A stretch of 64,000 bases of DNA from Actinomyces oris. GTDB taxonomy: Bacteria > Actinomycetota > Actinomycetes > Actinomycetales > Actinomycetaceae. Both the position numbers and the translations under genes were made by a program. The stretch lies in NCBI RefSeq assembly GCF_006546825.1, contig NZ_VICC01000005.1, positions 124,001 to 188,000 on the forward strand. The letters run 5' to 3'. Shown one piece after another: positions 7,275 to 15,486 of this stretch. Positions within the stretch are counted from its first letter, which is position 1. Each line of letters begins with the position of its first letter. The notes beneath the pieces were generated by a model that saw only the letters and a program-made list of their open reading frames with translations, did not search any database and was not told the DNA's origin.

Positions 7275-9641
7275 TCAGGCGATGGGCTCGGGGTCGATCT
7301 TCCAGACCTCGCGGGCGTAGTCGCTGATGGTGCGGTCGGAGGAGAAGCGGCCCGAGCGGGTGATGTTCACCCAGGCCTTGCGCTGCCAGGCGCGGGCGTC
7401 GGCGTAGTCGGCCGCCATGGCGTCCTTGGTCTCGCGGTAGGAGGCGAAGTCGCCCAGGACGTAGTAGACGTCGGCCGGCTCGTAGGAGGCCTCGAGCAGG
7501 CTGCGGCGCAGGTCGGCGAACCAGCCCGAGCCGTTGTCGTCGAGGGTGCCGTCGGTGAAGGCGTCCAGGACGCGCTTGAGACCGGGGACGTTCTCGTAGT
7601 GCCACACGGGGTCGTAGCTCTCACGCAGGGAGGGCAGCTCGTCCTCGGTGGCGCCGAAGATGTAGGCGTTGTCGTCGCCGACCGCCTCCAGGATCTCCAC
7701 GTTGGCGCCGTCGAGCGTGCCCAGGGTCAGGGCGCCGTTCATCATGAACTTCATGTTGGAGGTTCCCGAGGCCTCCTTACCGGCCATCGAGATCTGCTCG
7801 GAGACGTCGGCGGCCGGGATGATGTGCTCGGCCGGGGAGACGTTGTAGTTGTGGACGAAGACGACCTTGATGGTCTTGGAGACCACGGGGTCGTTGTTGA
7901 CCAGCTCGGCGATGGTGTTGATGAGCTTGATGACGCCCTTGGCCCGGATGTACCCGGGAGCGGCCTTTGCCCCGAAGATGAAGACCCGCTTGGGGACCTG
8001 CAGGCTCGGGTCCTGCTTCATGCGGAAGTACAGGTCTAGGATGTAGATGGCGTTGAGCAGCTGGCGCTTGTACTCGTGGAGGCGCTTGATCTGGACGTCG
8101 AAGATGGCCTCCGGGTCGATCTCGATCCCCTCGCGCTGGGCGATCCAGGCGGCGAAGTCCACCTTGTTGGCGTGCTTGATCTCCGCCAGACGGTCGTAGA
8201 CGGACTCGTCCACGGAGTCGGTGTGCTCGGCCAGGACGGAGAGGTCCTTGACCCAGGTGTCCGAGCCGGTGACCTCGTCCAGGAGCGCCGACAGGCGCGG
8301 GTTGCACTGGCGCAGCCAGCGGCGGGGGGTGACGCCGTTGGTCTTGTTGTTGAAGCGCTCGGGCCAGATGGCGTGCCATTCGCCCAGGGTCTCGCGCTTG
8401 ATGATCTCGGTGTGCAGCGCGGCGACGCCGTTGATGGAGTAGGAGGCGTAGCAGGCGATCCAGGCCATGTGCACCTTGTCGCCGGAGATGGGGGCCATGT
8501 AGTCGATGGTGCCCTGCTCCAGGCCGCGCTCGGCCATCTCCAGGCGGAAGCGGCGGTCGATCTCGCGGACGATCTCGGTGATGCGCGGGAAGAGGCGGTC
8601 GAAGATGGAGATCTCCCAGGTCTCCAGCGCCTCGGCCAGCACCGTGTGGTTGGTGTAGGCGAAGGTCTTGGTGACCACCTCCCAGGCCTCCTCCCAGCCC
8701 AGACGGTGCTCGTCCAGGAGGATGCGCATCAGCTCGGGGATGGCGAGCACCGGGTGGGTGTCGTTGAGCTGGATGGCGTTGTAGTCGGCGAAGCCGGTCA
8801 GGTCCTCACCGTGGTGGCTGACGTAGTTCTCAACGATCTGCTGGAGGGAGGCCGAGCAGAAGAAGTACTGCTGGCGCACCCGCAGGACCTTGCCCTCGTA
8901 GGTGGTGTCGTTGGGGTAGAGGACACGGGAGATGTCCGAGGTGCGCTCGCGCTCGACGATGGCCTCGGTGAATCGCTGGGAGTTGAAGGCGTCGTAGTCG
9001 AACTCCTCGAGCGGCTCGGCCTTCCACAGGCGCAGGGTCCCCACGTTCTTGGTGCCGTAGCCGGTGATGGGCATGTCGTAGGGGATGGCGCGCACGGTCA
9101 TGTCCTGGTAGCGGACCAGGCGCTGGGCCTCCTCGTGGCGGATGACGAAGGGGTAGCCCTCCTCCATCCAGGGGTCGGGGTGCTCGGTCTGGAAGCCGTC
9201 CTCGAAGAGCTGCTTGAACAGCCCGTAGCGGTAGAGGATGCCGAAGCCGTTGACCGGCAGGTCGAGGGTGGCGCAGGAGTCGAGGAAGCAGGCGGCCAGG
9301 CGGCCCAGACCACCGTTGCCCAGGGCGGCGTCGGGCTCCTGCTCCAGGACGTCGCTGAGGCTGACGCCGAAGGAGCCGACGGCCTCGCGCGCCTCATCGA
9401 CCATCCCCAGGTTGGAGAGGTTGTTGAGCAAGGCGCGACCCATGAGGAACTCGGCGGAGAAGTAGTGCTCCTGGCGCCCGGCGTTGTACTTCTGCTCGGT
9501 GGCGTACCAGTCGTCCGCGATGGTGTCGACGACGGCGGCGGACAGGCCCTGCCAGAACTCCATGAGGGTGGCTGCGGTCTCGGGTCGACCGGATACGGCG
9601 CGCACCTGCGCGGGGGCGCTTGTGACCAGGTTCTGTGTCAT
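7275..9641 (-). CDS. glgP: Glycogen/maltodextrin phosphorylase GlgP
   Basis: A 788-residue GT35-family phosphorylase that releases glucose-1-phosphate from alpha-1,4-glucan ends in the cytoplasm. Landmarks are HYFSAEFLMGRALLNNL near the N-terminus, the glucan-binding GNGGLGRLAACFLDS, and the PLP site EASGTSNMKFMMNG around residue 622 whose Lys carries the cofactor, followed by GTLDGANVEI. I chose ATG 9641 because AAGGGAAGAAG directly precedes it; an ATG eight codons earlier (9665) has no such site. It degrades the polymer built by the nearby GlgE-GlgB route. It is separated from glgB by an apparent low-GC insertion. Confidence 0.95.
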   Translation of the reverse strand: MTQNLVTSAPAQVRAVSGRPETAATLMEFWQGLSAAVVDTIADDWYATEQKYNAGRQEHYFSAEFLMGRALLNNLSNLGMVDEAREAVGSFGVSLSDVLEQEPDAALGNGGLGRLAACFLDSCATLDLPVNGFGILYRYGLFKQLFEDGFQTEHPDPWMEEGYPFVIRHEEAQRLVRYQDMTVRAIPYDMPITGYGTKNVGTLRLWKAEPLEEFDYDAFNSQRFTEAIVERERTSDISRVLYPNDTTYEGKVLRVRQQYFFCSASLQQIVENYVSHHGEDLTGFADYNAIQLNDTHPVLAIPELMRILLDEHRLGWEEAWEVVTKTFAYTNHTVLAEALETWEISIFDRLFPRITEIVREIDRRFRLEMAERGLEQGTIDYMAPISGDKVHMAWIACYASYSINGVAALHTEIIKRETLGEWHAIWPERFNNKTNGVTPRRWLRQCNPRLSALLDEVTGSDTWVKDLSVLAEHTDSVDESVYDRLAEIKHANKVDFAAWIAQREGIEIDPEAIFDVQIKRLHEYKRQLLNAIYILDLYFRMKQDPSLQVPKRVFIFGAKAAPGYIRAKGVIKLINTIAELVNNDPVVSKTIKVVFVHNYNVSPAEHIIPAADVSEQISMAGKEASGTSNMKFMMNGALTLGTLDGANVEILEAVGDDNAYIFGATEDELPSLRESYDPVWHYENVPGLKRVLDAFTDGTLDDNGSGWFADLRRSLLEASYEPADVYYVLGDFASYRETKDAMAADYADARAWQRKAWVNITRSGRFSSDRTISDYAREVWKIDPEPIA

Positions 9642-10030
9642 TCTTCTTCCCTTGTCAGGCTTCATGGTCGCCGACTGCGTCTACGTGCAGTGGGCTGGGC
9701 AACGTGCATCGCCTGGACTCGGGCCCGCCGGGCTGCCATGGGCCGCGCTGGGCTGCACAGGGCAGGGGAGGGCCACGCGCCTGTGCGAGACGCACCCAGA
9801 CTACCGGCTCGGCCTGCGATACGCGTAGGACGAATGCCGCAGATCCGTCATGCGGGTTTCCGGGTGCAGGAGATGGTTGGTTGCAGGGCATGCGCTTCGT
9901 TACGCCGCGGGTTGGTCGGAGTGGGGCCACGCTGGTCAGTACTGGGGCCCTCGATGCATCGAGGGCCCCAGGCTGCTCTCATCGCACACCTCTTGAGGGG
10001 CGGATGAACTGTTGTGTGCCGTTTGTGGAT
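9642..10030. other. Intergenic region upstream of glgP
   Basis: About 390 bases without a supportable gene. It holds the glgP promoter side (near 9660-9760) and the 3-prime end of the putative bacteriocin operon, marked by the palindrome at 9942-9971. Composition shifts from GC-rich (left) to more AT-rich (right of about 9980). Confidence 0.5.
9942..9971 (-). terminator. 30-bp perfect palindrome, likely terminator of the bacteriocin-like operon
   Basis: The bases from 9942 to 9971 read identically on both strands (15 bp each side, centred on ATGCAT, outer part CTGGGGCCCTCG). It lies 60 bases beyond the end of the 78-residue membrane-protein gene on the minus strand, so a hairpin terminator is the simplest reading. 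No U-tract is present. Confidence 0.6.
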
Positions 10031-10267
10031 TCAATCAGTGATCGCTGTGCTCGCGACGCGCTTGAGGAAAAATAAAGACAATCCCTGAAGCGTCATCGGA
10101 ATGAGGAGCAGTGTCGGCATCCATAATCCCTTCACGCCGTACAAGTTTATGCTGAATGGTACGCTGAGTACGGCGATCGTGGCGGTGGCACTGAAGCACA
10201 GAACTGATATCGCGAAAGCCAGCTGAGCATTCCGTCCGTGCGGCGAGGGAGATGTGCTCTGGGACAT
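10031..10267 (-). CDS. Small two-helix membrane protein coupled to the bacteriocin-like precursor (putative immunity)
   Basis: A 78-residue protein, MSQSTSPSPHGRNAQ at the start, with two predicted membrane helices at about residues 14-36 and 47-68 joined by NLYGVKGLW, and a short basic C-terminus (LKRVAS). Its ATG overlaps the TAA stop of the upstream gene (TAATG), so the two are translationally coupled. Composition is clearly lower in GC than the glycogen genes on each side. Bacteriocin operons often contain a small hydrophobic immunity protein right after the structural gene, which is the basis for the suggestion; no family was recognised. An extended frame upstream of this ATG is an out-of-frame shadow of the precursor gene. 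Confidence 0.65.
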   Translation of the reverse strand: MSQSTSPSPHGRNAQLAFAISVLCFSATATIAVLSVPFSINLYGVKGLWMPTLLLIPMTLQGLSLFFLKRVASTAITD

Positions 10268-11085
10268 TACAGGTACCCAAAGCATGTCACGGCGCCTGAG
10301 ATTGCTCCTGCCCCAAGAGTTGCGATGCCGCCGATGCATGCGGCGCATATGGCTGCTCCGACGCCGGTTGCAGCGCCAGCGCATGAGCCCCCGCATAATG
10401 ACGTGATCGCCCAGGCGGCACCTCCTCCGATTCCGAGGACGGTGCCCAGGCATGCGGCGACAGCTCCCGCGCCTACGGGCACAGCTTGGTCGGGGGCGGA
10501 TTTTTGCTTCGCGATGGCGGCTCGAGTTTCGTCGAGTTGTTGCTGCAGGACATCGTCCCCGACGAATTCATGACCCGTGTCAGAATCCTTGACTAGTTTC
10601 CCGTCCGTGTATGATGTCATTTGGAAATGATTTGCGGCATTGTGGGTGAGGTGGGTCTCGGAGTAAGTGGCTGGTGCGCCATCTGGGGACAAGACGATGG
10701 TTGTGTTGCTCGTCAAGCTCAATCCGTTTCCTTTGAGGGGGAAGGTTACGGCACTGTAAGTTTTGTCTTCTGTGGTGACACGAAGAACAGTTGCGTTGTC
10801 GGTATCCACTGCTTCTCGTGAGGTGTGGATGTTGGCGGTTCCAGAGTCAAGGGCCTGTTCGGCCTGCAACTTCGCTCTGCTGGCGACAGATGGATCTGTT
10901 TCGTTGCGAACAGTCGCAGTTTTTTTCCCCTGTTGTTCTGCGGCGCACCCAGTGGTGAGTGTACTGGATCGTGCCTGCGAACTTGATGGGGGCGAGTCTG
11001 GCGGGGATGCAACAGCGGCGCCTGCGGTTGAAATGGATAGCGTGACGGTTGCGGCGAGTGTCACGAGGAGTCGTCCTGGTTTCAT
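10267..11085 (-). CDS. Secreted precursor with six-Cys Gly/Ala-rich C-terminus (halocin C8-like bacteriocin candidate)
   Basis: A 272-residue protein. Residues 1-29 are a Sec signal peptide (MKPGRLLVTLAATVTLSIST, then an A-x-A site before SPPDS). A soluble propeptide of about 165 residues follows, with one Cys, a beta-rich part (YSAVTFPLKGNGLSL, YSETHLTHN, SYTDGKLVKDSDTG) and a helix ending LDETRAAIAKQKS. The last 70 residues are hydrophobic, Gly/Ala-rich and hold six Cys spaced C-x18-C-x3-C-x11-C-x2-C-x17-C, ending TCFGYL. This matches the architecture of halocin C8-type precursors (signal, N-terminal immunity-like domain, Cys-rich C-terminal peptide), though those usually have ten Cys. ATG 11085 has AGGGAAGG eight bases upstream; a frame start at 11139 is possible but lacks a site and gives a worse signal peptide. 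No transporter or modification enzyme is adjacent. The function is inference. Confidence 0.6.
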   Translation of the reverse strand: MKPGRLLVTLAATVTLSISTAGAAVASPPDSPPSSSQARSSTLTTGCAAEQQGKKTATVRNETDPSVASRAKLQAEQALDSGTANIHTSREAVDTDNATVLRVTTEDKTYSAVTFPLKGNGLSLTSNTTIVLSPDGAPATYSETHLTHNAANHFQMTSYTDGKLVKDSDTGHEFVGDDVLQQQLDETRAAIAKQKSAPDQAVPVGAGAVAACLGTVLGIGGGAAWAITSLCGGSCAGAATGVGAAICAACIGGIATLGAGAISGAVTCFGYL

Positions 11086-11281
11086 GGGTCTTGCCTTCCC
11101 TGTCATCGTTGATTCTCGGCTGTTGTCCTTCCGACCCAAGAGGAATCGATCGTAAGATACTCAGTGTGGGCGAATATTGTTCGATATGCGATGGGGTTGC
11201 TGCTGTGCCATGAGTCTTGATGCTGCTTCGTTGTTGCAGGGAGCCCCGATTGGTGCTGCTGCGCACGAAAATAAACTGGCG

Positions 11282-11294
11282 TCAGTCAGACTGA
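11282..11294. promoter_or_regulatory. Inverted repeat TCAGTC-N1-GACTGA, possible operator
   Basis: A perfect 6-1-6 dyad about 200 bases upstream of the precursor start, in AT-rich DNA. Its role is unproven. Confidence 0.3.
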
Positions 11295-11318
11295 GGCCGT
11301 GCATGTCGAACATTTATT

Positions 11319-11336
11319 GTTATACATGAATATAAC
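11319..11336. promoter_or_regulatory. Inverted repeat GTTATA-N6-TATAAC, possible operator/promoter element
   Basis: A perfect 6-bp dyad with a 6-base spacer (GTTATACATGAATATAAC) in the most AT-rich part of the window, 234 bases upstream of the bacteriocin-like gene start. The half-site TATAAC resembles a -10 hexamer, so promoter or operator roles are both possible. Confidence 0.35.
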
Positions 11337-11465
11337 GGAGTAAATCGGGATAATTCTCTGGACCTTCCCTGAGAATAAACTGATGTCATTATCTGGTTTT
11401 TAAGGAATTATCAAGCAAACTGCTGGCCCATCATATGGGGCGCTCCCGTTGCCACAGCTGGGAGG

Positions 11466-11498
11466 GGGGCCGATGGCGCGCGAAGCGCCATCGGCCCC
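11466..11498 (-). terminator. Hairpin terminator after glgB
   Basis: A perfect 14-bp stem (11466-11479 with 11485-11498, GGGGCCGATGGCGC) and a GCGAA loop, 57 bases after the glgB stop. It marks the end of the glgE-treS-mak-glgB operon and the right border of the low-GC island. Confidence 0.8.
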
Positions 11499-11555
11499 TG
11501 GCTCTAGGTCTGCGTGCAACCGCCGATGCCCGGCGGGTGCAGGTCCAGTTGCGGC

Positions 11556-13766
11556 TCAGTCCTGAGCCGGACGCAGGAAGACCGCTCCCATCGGGGGGAC
11601 CCGCAGGCGCACCGAGGCCGGGCGCCCGTTCCAGGGCAGGTCCTCGGCCTCGACCCGGCCCAGGTTGCCCACACCGGAGCCGCCGTACTCCTCGGAGTCG
11701 GTGTTGAGGACCTCCTCCCAGTCCCCGGCGAAGGGCAGGCCCACCCGGTAGCCCTCATGCGGGGTGCCGGCGAAGTTGATGATGCAGACCATCAGGTCGG
11801 CCCGCCCGTCGGCGTCGGTCCCCTTACGCAGGTAGGACAGGACATTGTGGTCGCCGTCGCCGGCCTCGATCCACTCGAATCCTCGGTGGGAGAAGTCCTC
11901 CGACCACAGGGCGGGCGAGTCGAGGTAGAGGCGGTTAAGGTCGCCGACCAGGGCGAGCAGGCCCTGGTGGCCCGGGTCGTCCAGGATCCACCAGTCCAGG
12001 GAGTTGTCCGCGTTCCACTCGGTCCCCTGACCGAACTCCTGGCCCATGAACAGCAGTTGCTTGCCGGGGTGGGACCACTGATAGGCGTACAGGGCGCGCA
12101 GACCCGCCAGCTCCTGCCAGGGGTCTCCGGGCATCTTGGACAGCAGGGAGCCCTTGCCGTGGACGACTTCGTCATGACTCAGCGGCAGGATGAACTGCTC
12201 GGAGAAGGCGTAGACGAGGGAGAAGGTCAGCTCGCCGTGGTGATAGCGGCGGTTGACCGGGTCCTCGGCCAGGTAGCGCAGGGTGTCGTTCATCCACCCC
12301 ATGTTCCACTTCAGGCCGAAGCCCAGGCCGCCGTACTCGGTGGGGGCGGTCACGCCCGGCCAGGCCGTGGACTCCTCGGCGGCCATGATGATGCCGGGGT
12401 TCTTCCGGTAGGCGGTTGCGGTGGCCTCCTGCAGGAAGCTGATGGCCTCCAGGTGCTCGCGGCCGCCGAACTGGTTGGGGTGCCACTGGCCGTCCTGGCG
12501 CGAGTAGTCCAGGTAGAGCATGGAGGCCACGGCGTCGACGCGCAGACCATCGGCGTGGAACTCCTGGAGCCAGTACAGGGCGTTGGCGACCAGGAAGTTG
12601 CGCACCTCGTTGCGGCCGAAGTTGAACACGTAGGTGCCCCAGTCGGGGTGCTCACCGCGCTGCGGGTCGGGATCCTCGTAGAGCGCAGTGCCGTCGAAGC
12701 GGGCCAGGGCCCATTCGTCCTTGGGGAAGTGGGCGGGCACCCAGTCCAGGATGACGCCGATACCGGCCTGGTGGAGCTGGTCCACCAGGTAGCGAAAGTC
12801 GTCCGGGGTGCCGAAGCGCGAGGTGGGCGCGTAGTAGCTGGTGACCTGGTAGCCCCAGGACCCGCCGAAGGGGTGCTCGGCCACCGGCAGGAACTCCACG
12901 TGGGTGAAGCCGGCCTCCTTGACGTAGGGGACCAGCTCCTCGGCCAGGCCGCGGAAGCCCAGTCCCTGGCGCCACGAGCCGATATGGACCTCGTAGATGC
13001 TCATCGGCCCGCTGTGGGGGTCAGTGGTGGCGCGCTTGGCCATCCACTCCTGGTCCTCCCACTGGTGGAACTGGTCGGTGACCACCGAGGCGGTGGCCGG
13101 CGGGACCTCGGTGGCGCGGGCCATCGGGTCGGCCTTCTGGTGCCAGGAGCCGTCGGCGAAGCAGATCTCGAACTTGTAGCGCGTTCCGACCCCGACGCCG
13201 GGCACGAACAGCTCCCACACCCCCGATGAGCCCAGGGAGCGCATGGCGGTGGCGGTGCCGTCCCAGTAGTTGAAGTCGCCGACGACGCGCACGGCGCGGG
13301 CGTTGGGGGCCCACACGGCGAAGGCGGTTCCCTCGACCTCACCCATGGGGCCGTCGTAGCGCTTGACGTGGGCGCCCAGGACCTCCCACAGCTCCTCGTG
13401 GCGGCCCTCGGAAATGAGGTAGGTGTCCATCTCACCCAGGGTCGGCATGTAGCGGTAGGGGTCGTCGACGGTGGTGGTCTCGTCGCCGTAGGTGACCTTG
13501 ATGCGGTAGTCGGGGATCTCCTGGCCGGGCAGGACCGCCACCCACACGCCGTCCTGCTCATGAGTGGCCGGGTGGGTGCCGTCCTTGGTGACGACGACGA
13601 CGTCGTCGGCCAGGTGACGGACGGTGCGGATGGTGACTCCGTTCTCGCCGACGTGGGCGCCCAGGACCTCGTGCGGGTCGTGGTAGCGCGCGTAGGCGAC
13701 GTCAGCCAGAATCCAGGGGTCCACAGGGACAGGGGCGAGGTCCTTCTCAGGTGTGTTGGCGCTCAT
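11556..13766 (-). CDS. glgB: 1,4-alpha-glucan branching enzyme GlgB
   Basis: A 736-residue GH13 enzyme that introduces alpha-1,6 branches into the linear glucan made by GlgE. It has two N-terminal carbohydrate-binding-like regions (about residues 1-220; the second carries [21 protein letters not shown]) and a TIM-barrel with WVPAHFP, the nucleophile region [11 protein letters not shown] near residue 407, the acid/base region [10 protein letters not shown] near 460 and [14 protein letters not shown] near 528. The length matches other actinobacterial GlgB proteins (about 730 aa). The ATG start has GGAAGAG about eight bases upstream. It is the last gene of the operon, 88 bases after maltokinase. 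Confidence 0.96.
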   Translation of the reverse strand: MSANTPEKDLAPVPVDPWILADVAYARYHDPHEVLGAHVGENGVTIRTVRHLADDVVVVTKDGTHPATHEQDGVWVAVLPGQEIPDYRIKVTYGDETTTVDDPYRYMPTLGEMDTYLISEGRHEELWEVLGAHVKRYDGPMGEVEGTAFAVWAPNARAVRVVGDFNYWDGTATAMRSLGSSGVWELFVPGVGVGTRYKFEICFADGSWHQKADPMARATEVPPATASVVTDQFHQWEDQEWMAKRATTDPHSGPMSIYEVHIGSWRQGLGFRGLAEELVPYVKEAGFTHVEFLPVAEHPFGGSWGYQVTSYYAPTSRFGTPDDFRYLVDQLHQAGIGVILDWVPAHFPKDEWALARFDGTALYEDPDPQRGEHPDWGTYVFNFGRNEVRNFLVANALYWLQEFHADGLRVDAVASMLYLDYSRQDGQWHPNQFGGREHLEAISFLQEATATAYRKNPGIIMAAEESTAWPGVTAPTEYGGLGFGLKWNMGWMNDTLRYLAEDPVNRRYHHGELTFSLVYAFSEQFILPLSHDEVVHGKGSLLSKMPGDPWQELAGLRALYAYQWSHPGKQLLFMGQEFGQGTEWNADNSLDWWILDDPGHQGLLALVGDLNRLYLDSPALWSEDFSHRGFEWIEAGDGDHNVLSYLRKGTDADGRADLMVCIINFAGTPHEGYRVGLPFAGDWEEVLNTDSEEYGGSGVGNLGRVEAEDLPWNGRPASVRLRVPPMGAVFLRPAQD

Positions 13767-13854
13767 ACAGCAACTCTTCCATGCGTTGGTGATTAACGGG
13801 TGCTTTTGGACGTCGGACCGATGGGGATGAGGGGAATGGAGGATCGTCGTGTGC

Positions 13855-15486
13855 TCAGCCCTCCGCGTGCTTGGACAGGACCGACTCGATCCCCGCCAGG
13901 GGGATGCCCAGCCAGTCGGGACGGTTGCGGGCCTCGTAGACGGCCTCGTAGAGGGCCTTGTCCAGCTCCAGACAGGTCAGGACCGTCTGGTACGAGGCCT
14001 CGGCCTGCTCCTCAGTGCTGGACGTGGCCGGCGACGGGTCCTGCGAGCCGGTCTCCTGGCGCCCCAGGCGGTAGCCCTCCTCGAAGGCGGAGCGCACGGT
14101 GGGGAGCCAGTCGGGGTGGGGGGCCTTGCCGACGGCGGCGGCGTAGTCGAAGGAGCGCAGCATGCCGGCCACGTCCCGGGCCGGCAGGTCAGGATCGGAG
14201 CGCTGGGCCAGGGGGCGCAGGGGCTCGCCCTCGAAGTCCAGGACGTACCAGCGCTGCTGGCCGCCGATCTCGTGGAGAACCTGTCCCAGGTGGTAGTCGC
14301 CGTGGATGCGGGTGGCCGGTTCCAGGGCGTCCAGCGCCTCGAGCTGCTCCAGGGTCTGCTCCACCTTGAGCTCCAGGGCGGGGATGTGGCCGGAGAGCTC
14401 GGGGACCTCCTCCAGCGCCCACCTGGCTCGCTTCCTCAGCGCGGCGGCGAGCTCGGCCGGTGCCGGCGGCCGGCTCGTGCCCAGGGAGGCGGCCAGGTGG
14501 TGGTGCATCTGCGCGGTCGTGCGTCCCAGATCCTGGGCCAGGTCGACGGCGCGGGCCCGCACCGGACCGTCGACGTCGTCGGTGGAGGCCAGGGAGCAGA
14601 ACAGCTCGAAGCCGTCATCAGCGCGGGGTACGAAGCTGCAGGCGACGGCCGAGTCGGTGGACTCCTCCAGGGCGGGCTGGCCGCAGCCGCCCATGCGCGT
14701 CCAGGTCAGGGTGGACCAGGCCACCGGCGTGGGCACCCGGTCCCAGCCGCTGCGGGCCAGGGCCACCGACAGCTCCACGTCGGGGTTGCGCCCGTGCTCC
14801 AGGACCCGCAGGAGCTTGACGATGAGGTCGCCGGTGGCGGCGTCCTGCTCCCCAAGAGCCTCGGCGGGGTCGGTGGGGGCCGGCAGGATGACGGAGGTGT
14901 TGGACTGCTCCCCGGTGGTCACCCGCAGCCTCGGCGCCCGCTGGGCGATGGCCAGGGCTCCGGCCTCGTCCAGGACGGTGCCCGCCTTCAGCGTGCTCAG
15001 GGCCCAGTCCCGCCAGAAGGCCGGGTGGTGGGCGCCGTCGACGAGCGCCACCTGCGTGGGCGCCCCGTCGGAGGTGGTGGTCAGCAGCAGGCCGTGGTTG
15101 CCGGGGGCCTCACCGGGGGTGGCGAAGGAGTCGAGTGCCTCGGCGGCCTCCAGGACCACCGGTACGTGCAGCAGCACGGCGCTCCGGGCGCGCCCACTGT
15201 GCCCGGTGTGCTCACCGTGCCCGCTGCCGCCCCGCGGTGCGGCTATGACGAGGTCGCGCACGCCCTCCTCGGGTTCCCAGGAGGCGATGATGCGCAAGGA
15301 GCCCGGCACCGGGGCGGCGTCTCCTTTGAGCGGGAACCAGCGGCGCTGAAGCATCCACGGGCCCAGGGCCGCCAGGATCTCGGTGTCGCTGGGCCAGGTC
15401 GACGGGGCCTGGGCGCTGCGCAGCGGGGGCGCGGTCGACGCCGCGTTCTGTGCTGCCTTGGCTGCGGAGATGGAATCGGTGGGCAT
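13855..15486 (-). CDS. mak: Maltokinase (Pep2/Mak), ATP-dependent maltose 1-phosphorylation
   Basis: A 543-residue APH/choline-kinase-fold protein that makes maltose-1-phosphate, the GlgE substrate, from maltose and ATP. The core kinase motifs are [12 protein letters not shown] near residue 393 (catalytic loop) and [13 protein letters not shown] near 417 (metal-binding Asp), as in mycobacterial Mak (about 455 aa). The extra length is mainly N-terminal. I chose ATG 15486 because GAGAGG stands six bases upstream; the frame is open to 15591 but that stretch is Pro/Arg-rich and inside treS. The gene starts 275 bases before the treS stop, an unusually long out-of-frame overlap. It lies between treS and glgB, consistent with the TreS-Mak-GlgE pathway. 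Confidence 0.9.
   Translation of the reverse strand: MPTDSISAAKAAQNAASTAPPLRSAQAPSTWPSDTEILAALGPWMLQRRWFPLKGDAAPVPGSLRIIASWEPEEGVRDLVIAAPRGGSGHGEHTGHSGRARSAVLLHVPVVLEAAEALDSFATPGEAPGNHGLLLTTTSDGAPTQVALVDGAHHPAFWRDWALSTLKAGTVLDEAGALAIAQRAPRLRVTTGEQSNTSVILPAPTDPAEALGEQDAATGDLIVKLLRVLEHGRNPDVELSVALARSGWDRVPTPVAWSTLTWTRMGGCGQPALEESTDSAVACSFVPRADDGFELFCSLASTDDVDGPVRARAVDLAQDLGRTTAQMHHHLAASLGTSRPPAPAELAAALRKRARWALEEVPELSGHIPALELKVEQTLEQLEALDALEPATRIHGDYHLGQVLHEIGGQQRWYVLDFEGEPLRPLAQRSDPDLPARDVAGMLRSFDYAAAVGKAPHPDWLPTVRSAFEEGYRLGRQETGSQDPSPATSSTEEQAEASYQTVLTCLELDKALYEAVYEARNRPDWLGIPLAGIESVLSKHAEG

Larger units (their letters stand above)
11086..11555. other. AT-rich control region of the bacteriocin-like operon and 3-prime flank of glgB
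   Basis: About 470 bases without a convincing gene. Bases about 11160-11430 are markedly AT-rich for this genome and probably hold the minus-strand promoter of the precursor gene. Small dyads lie at 11170-11184, 11282-11294 and 11319-11336. The glgB terminator hairpin is at 11466-11498. Confidence 0.55.

Noticed and set aside
11170-11184. LexA/SOS-box-like dyad upstream of the bacteriocin-like gene
   Set aside because: The half-sites are separated by three bases instead of four and the second half is imperfect, so it was not listed as a LexA site.
11514-13229. 571-codon plus-strand open frame opposite glgB
   Set aside because: Val/Gly/Leu-rich antisense shadow typical of GC-rich codon bias; glgB on the other strand has clear catalytic motifs.
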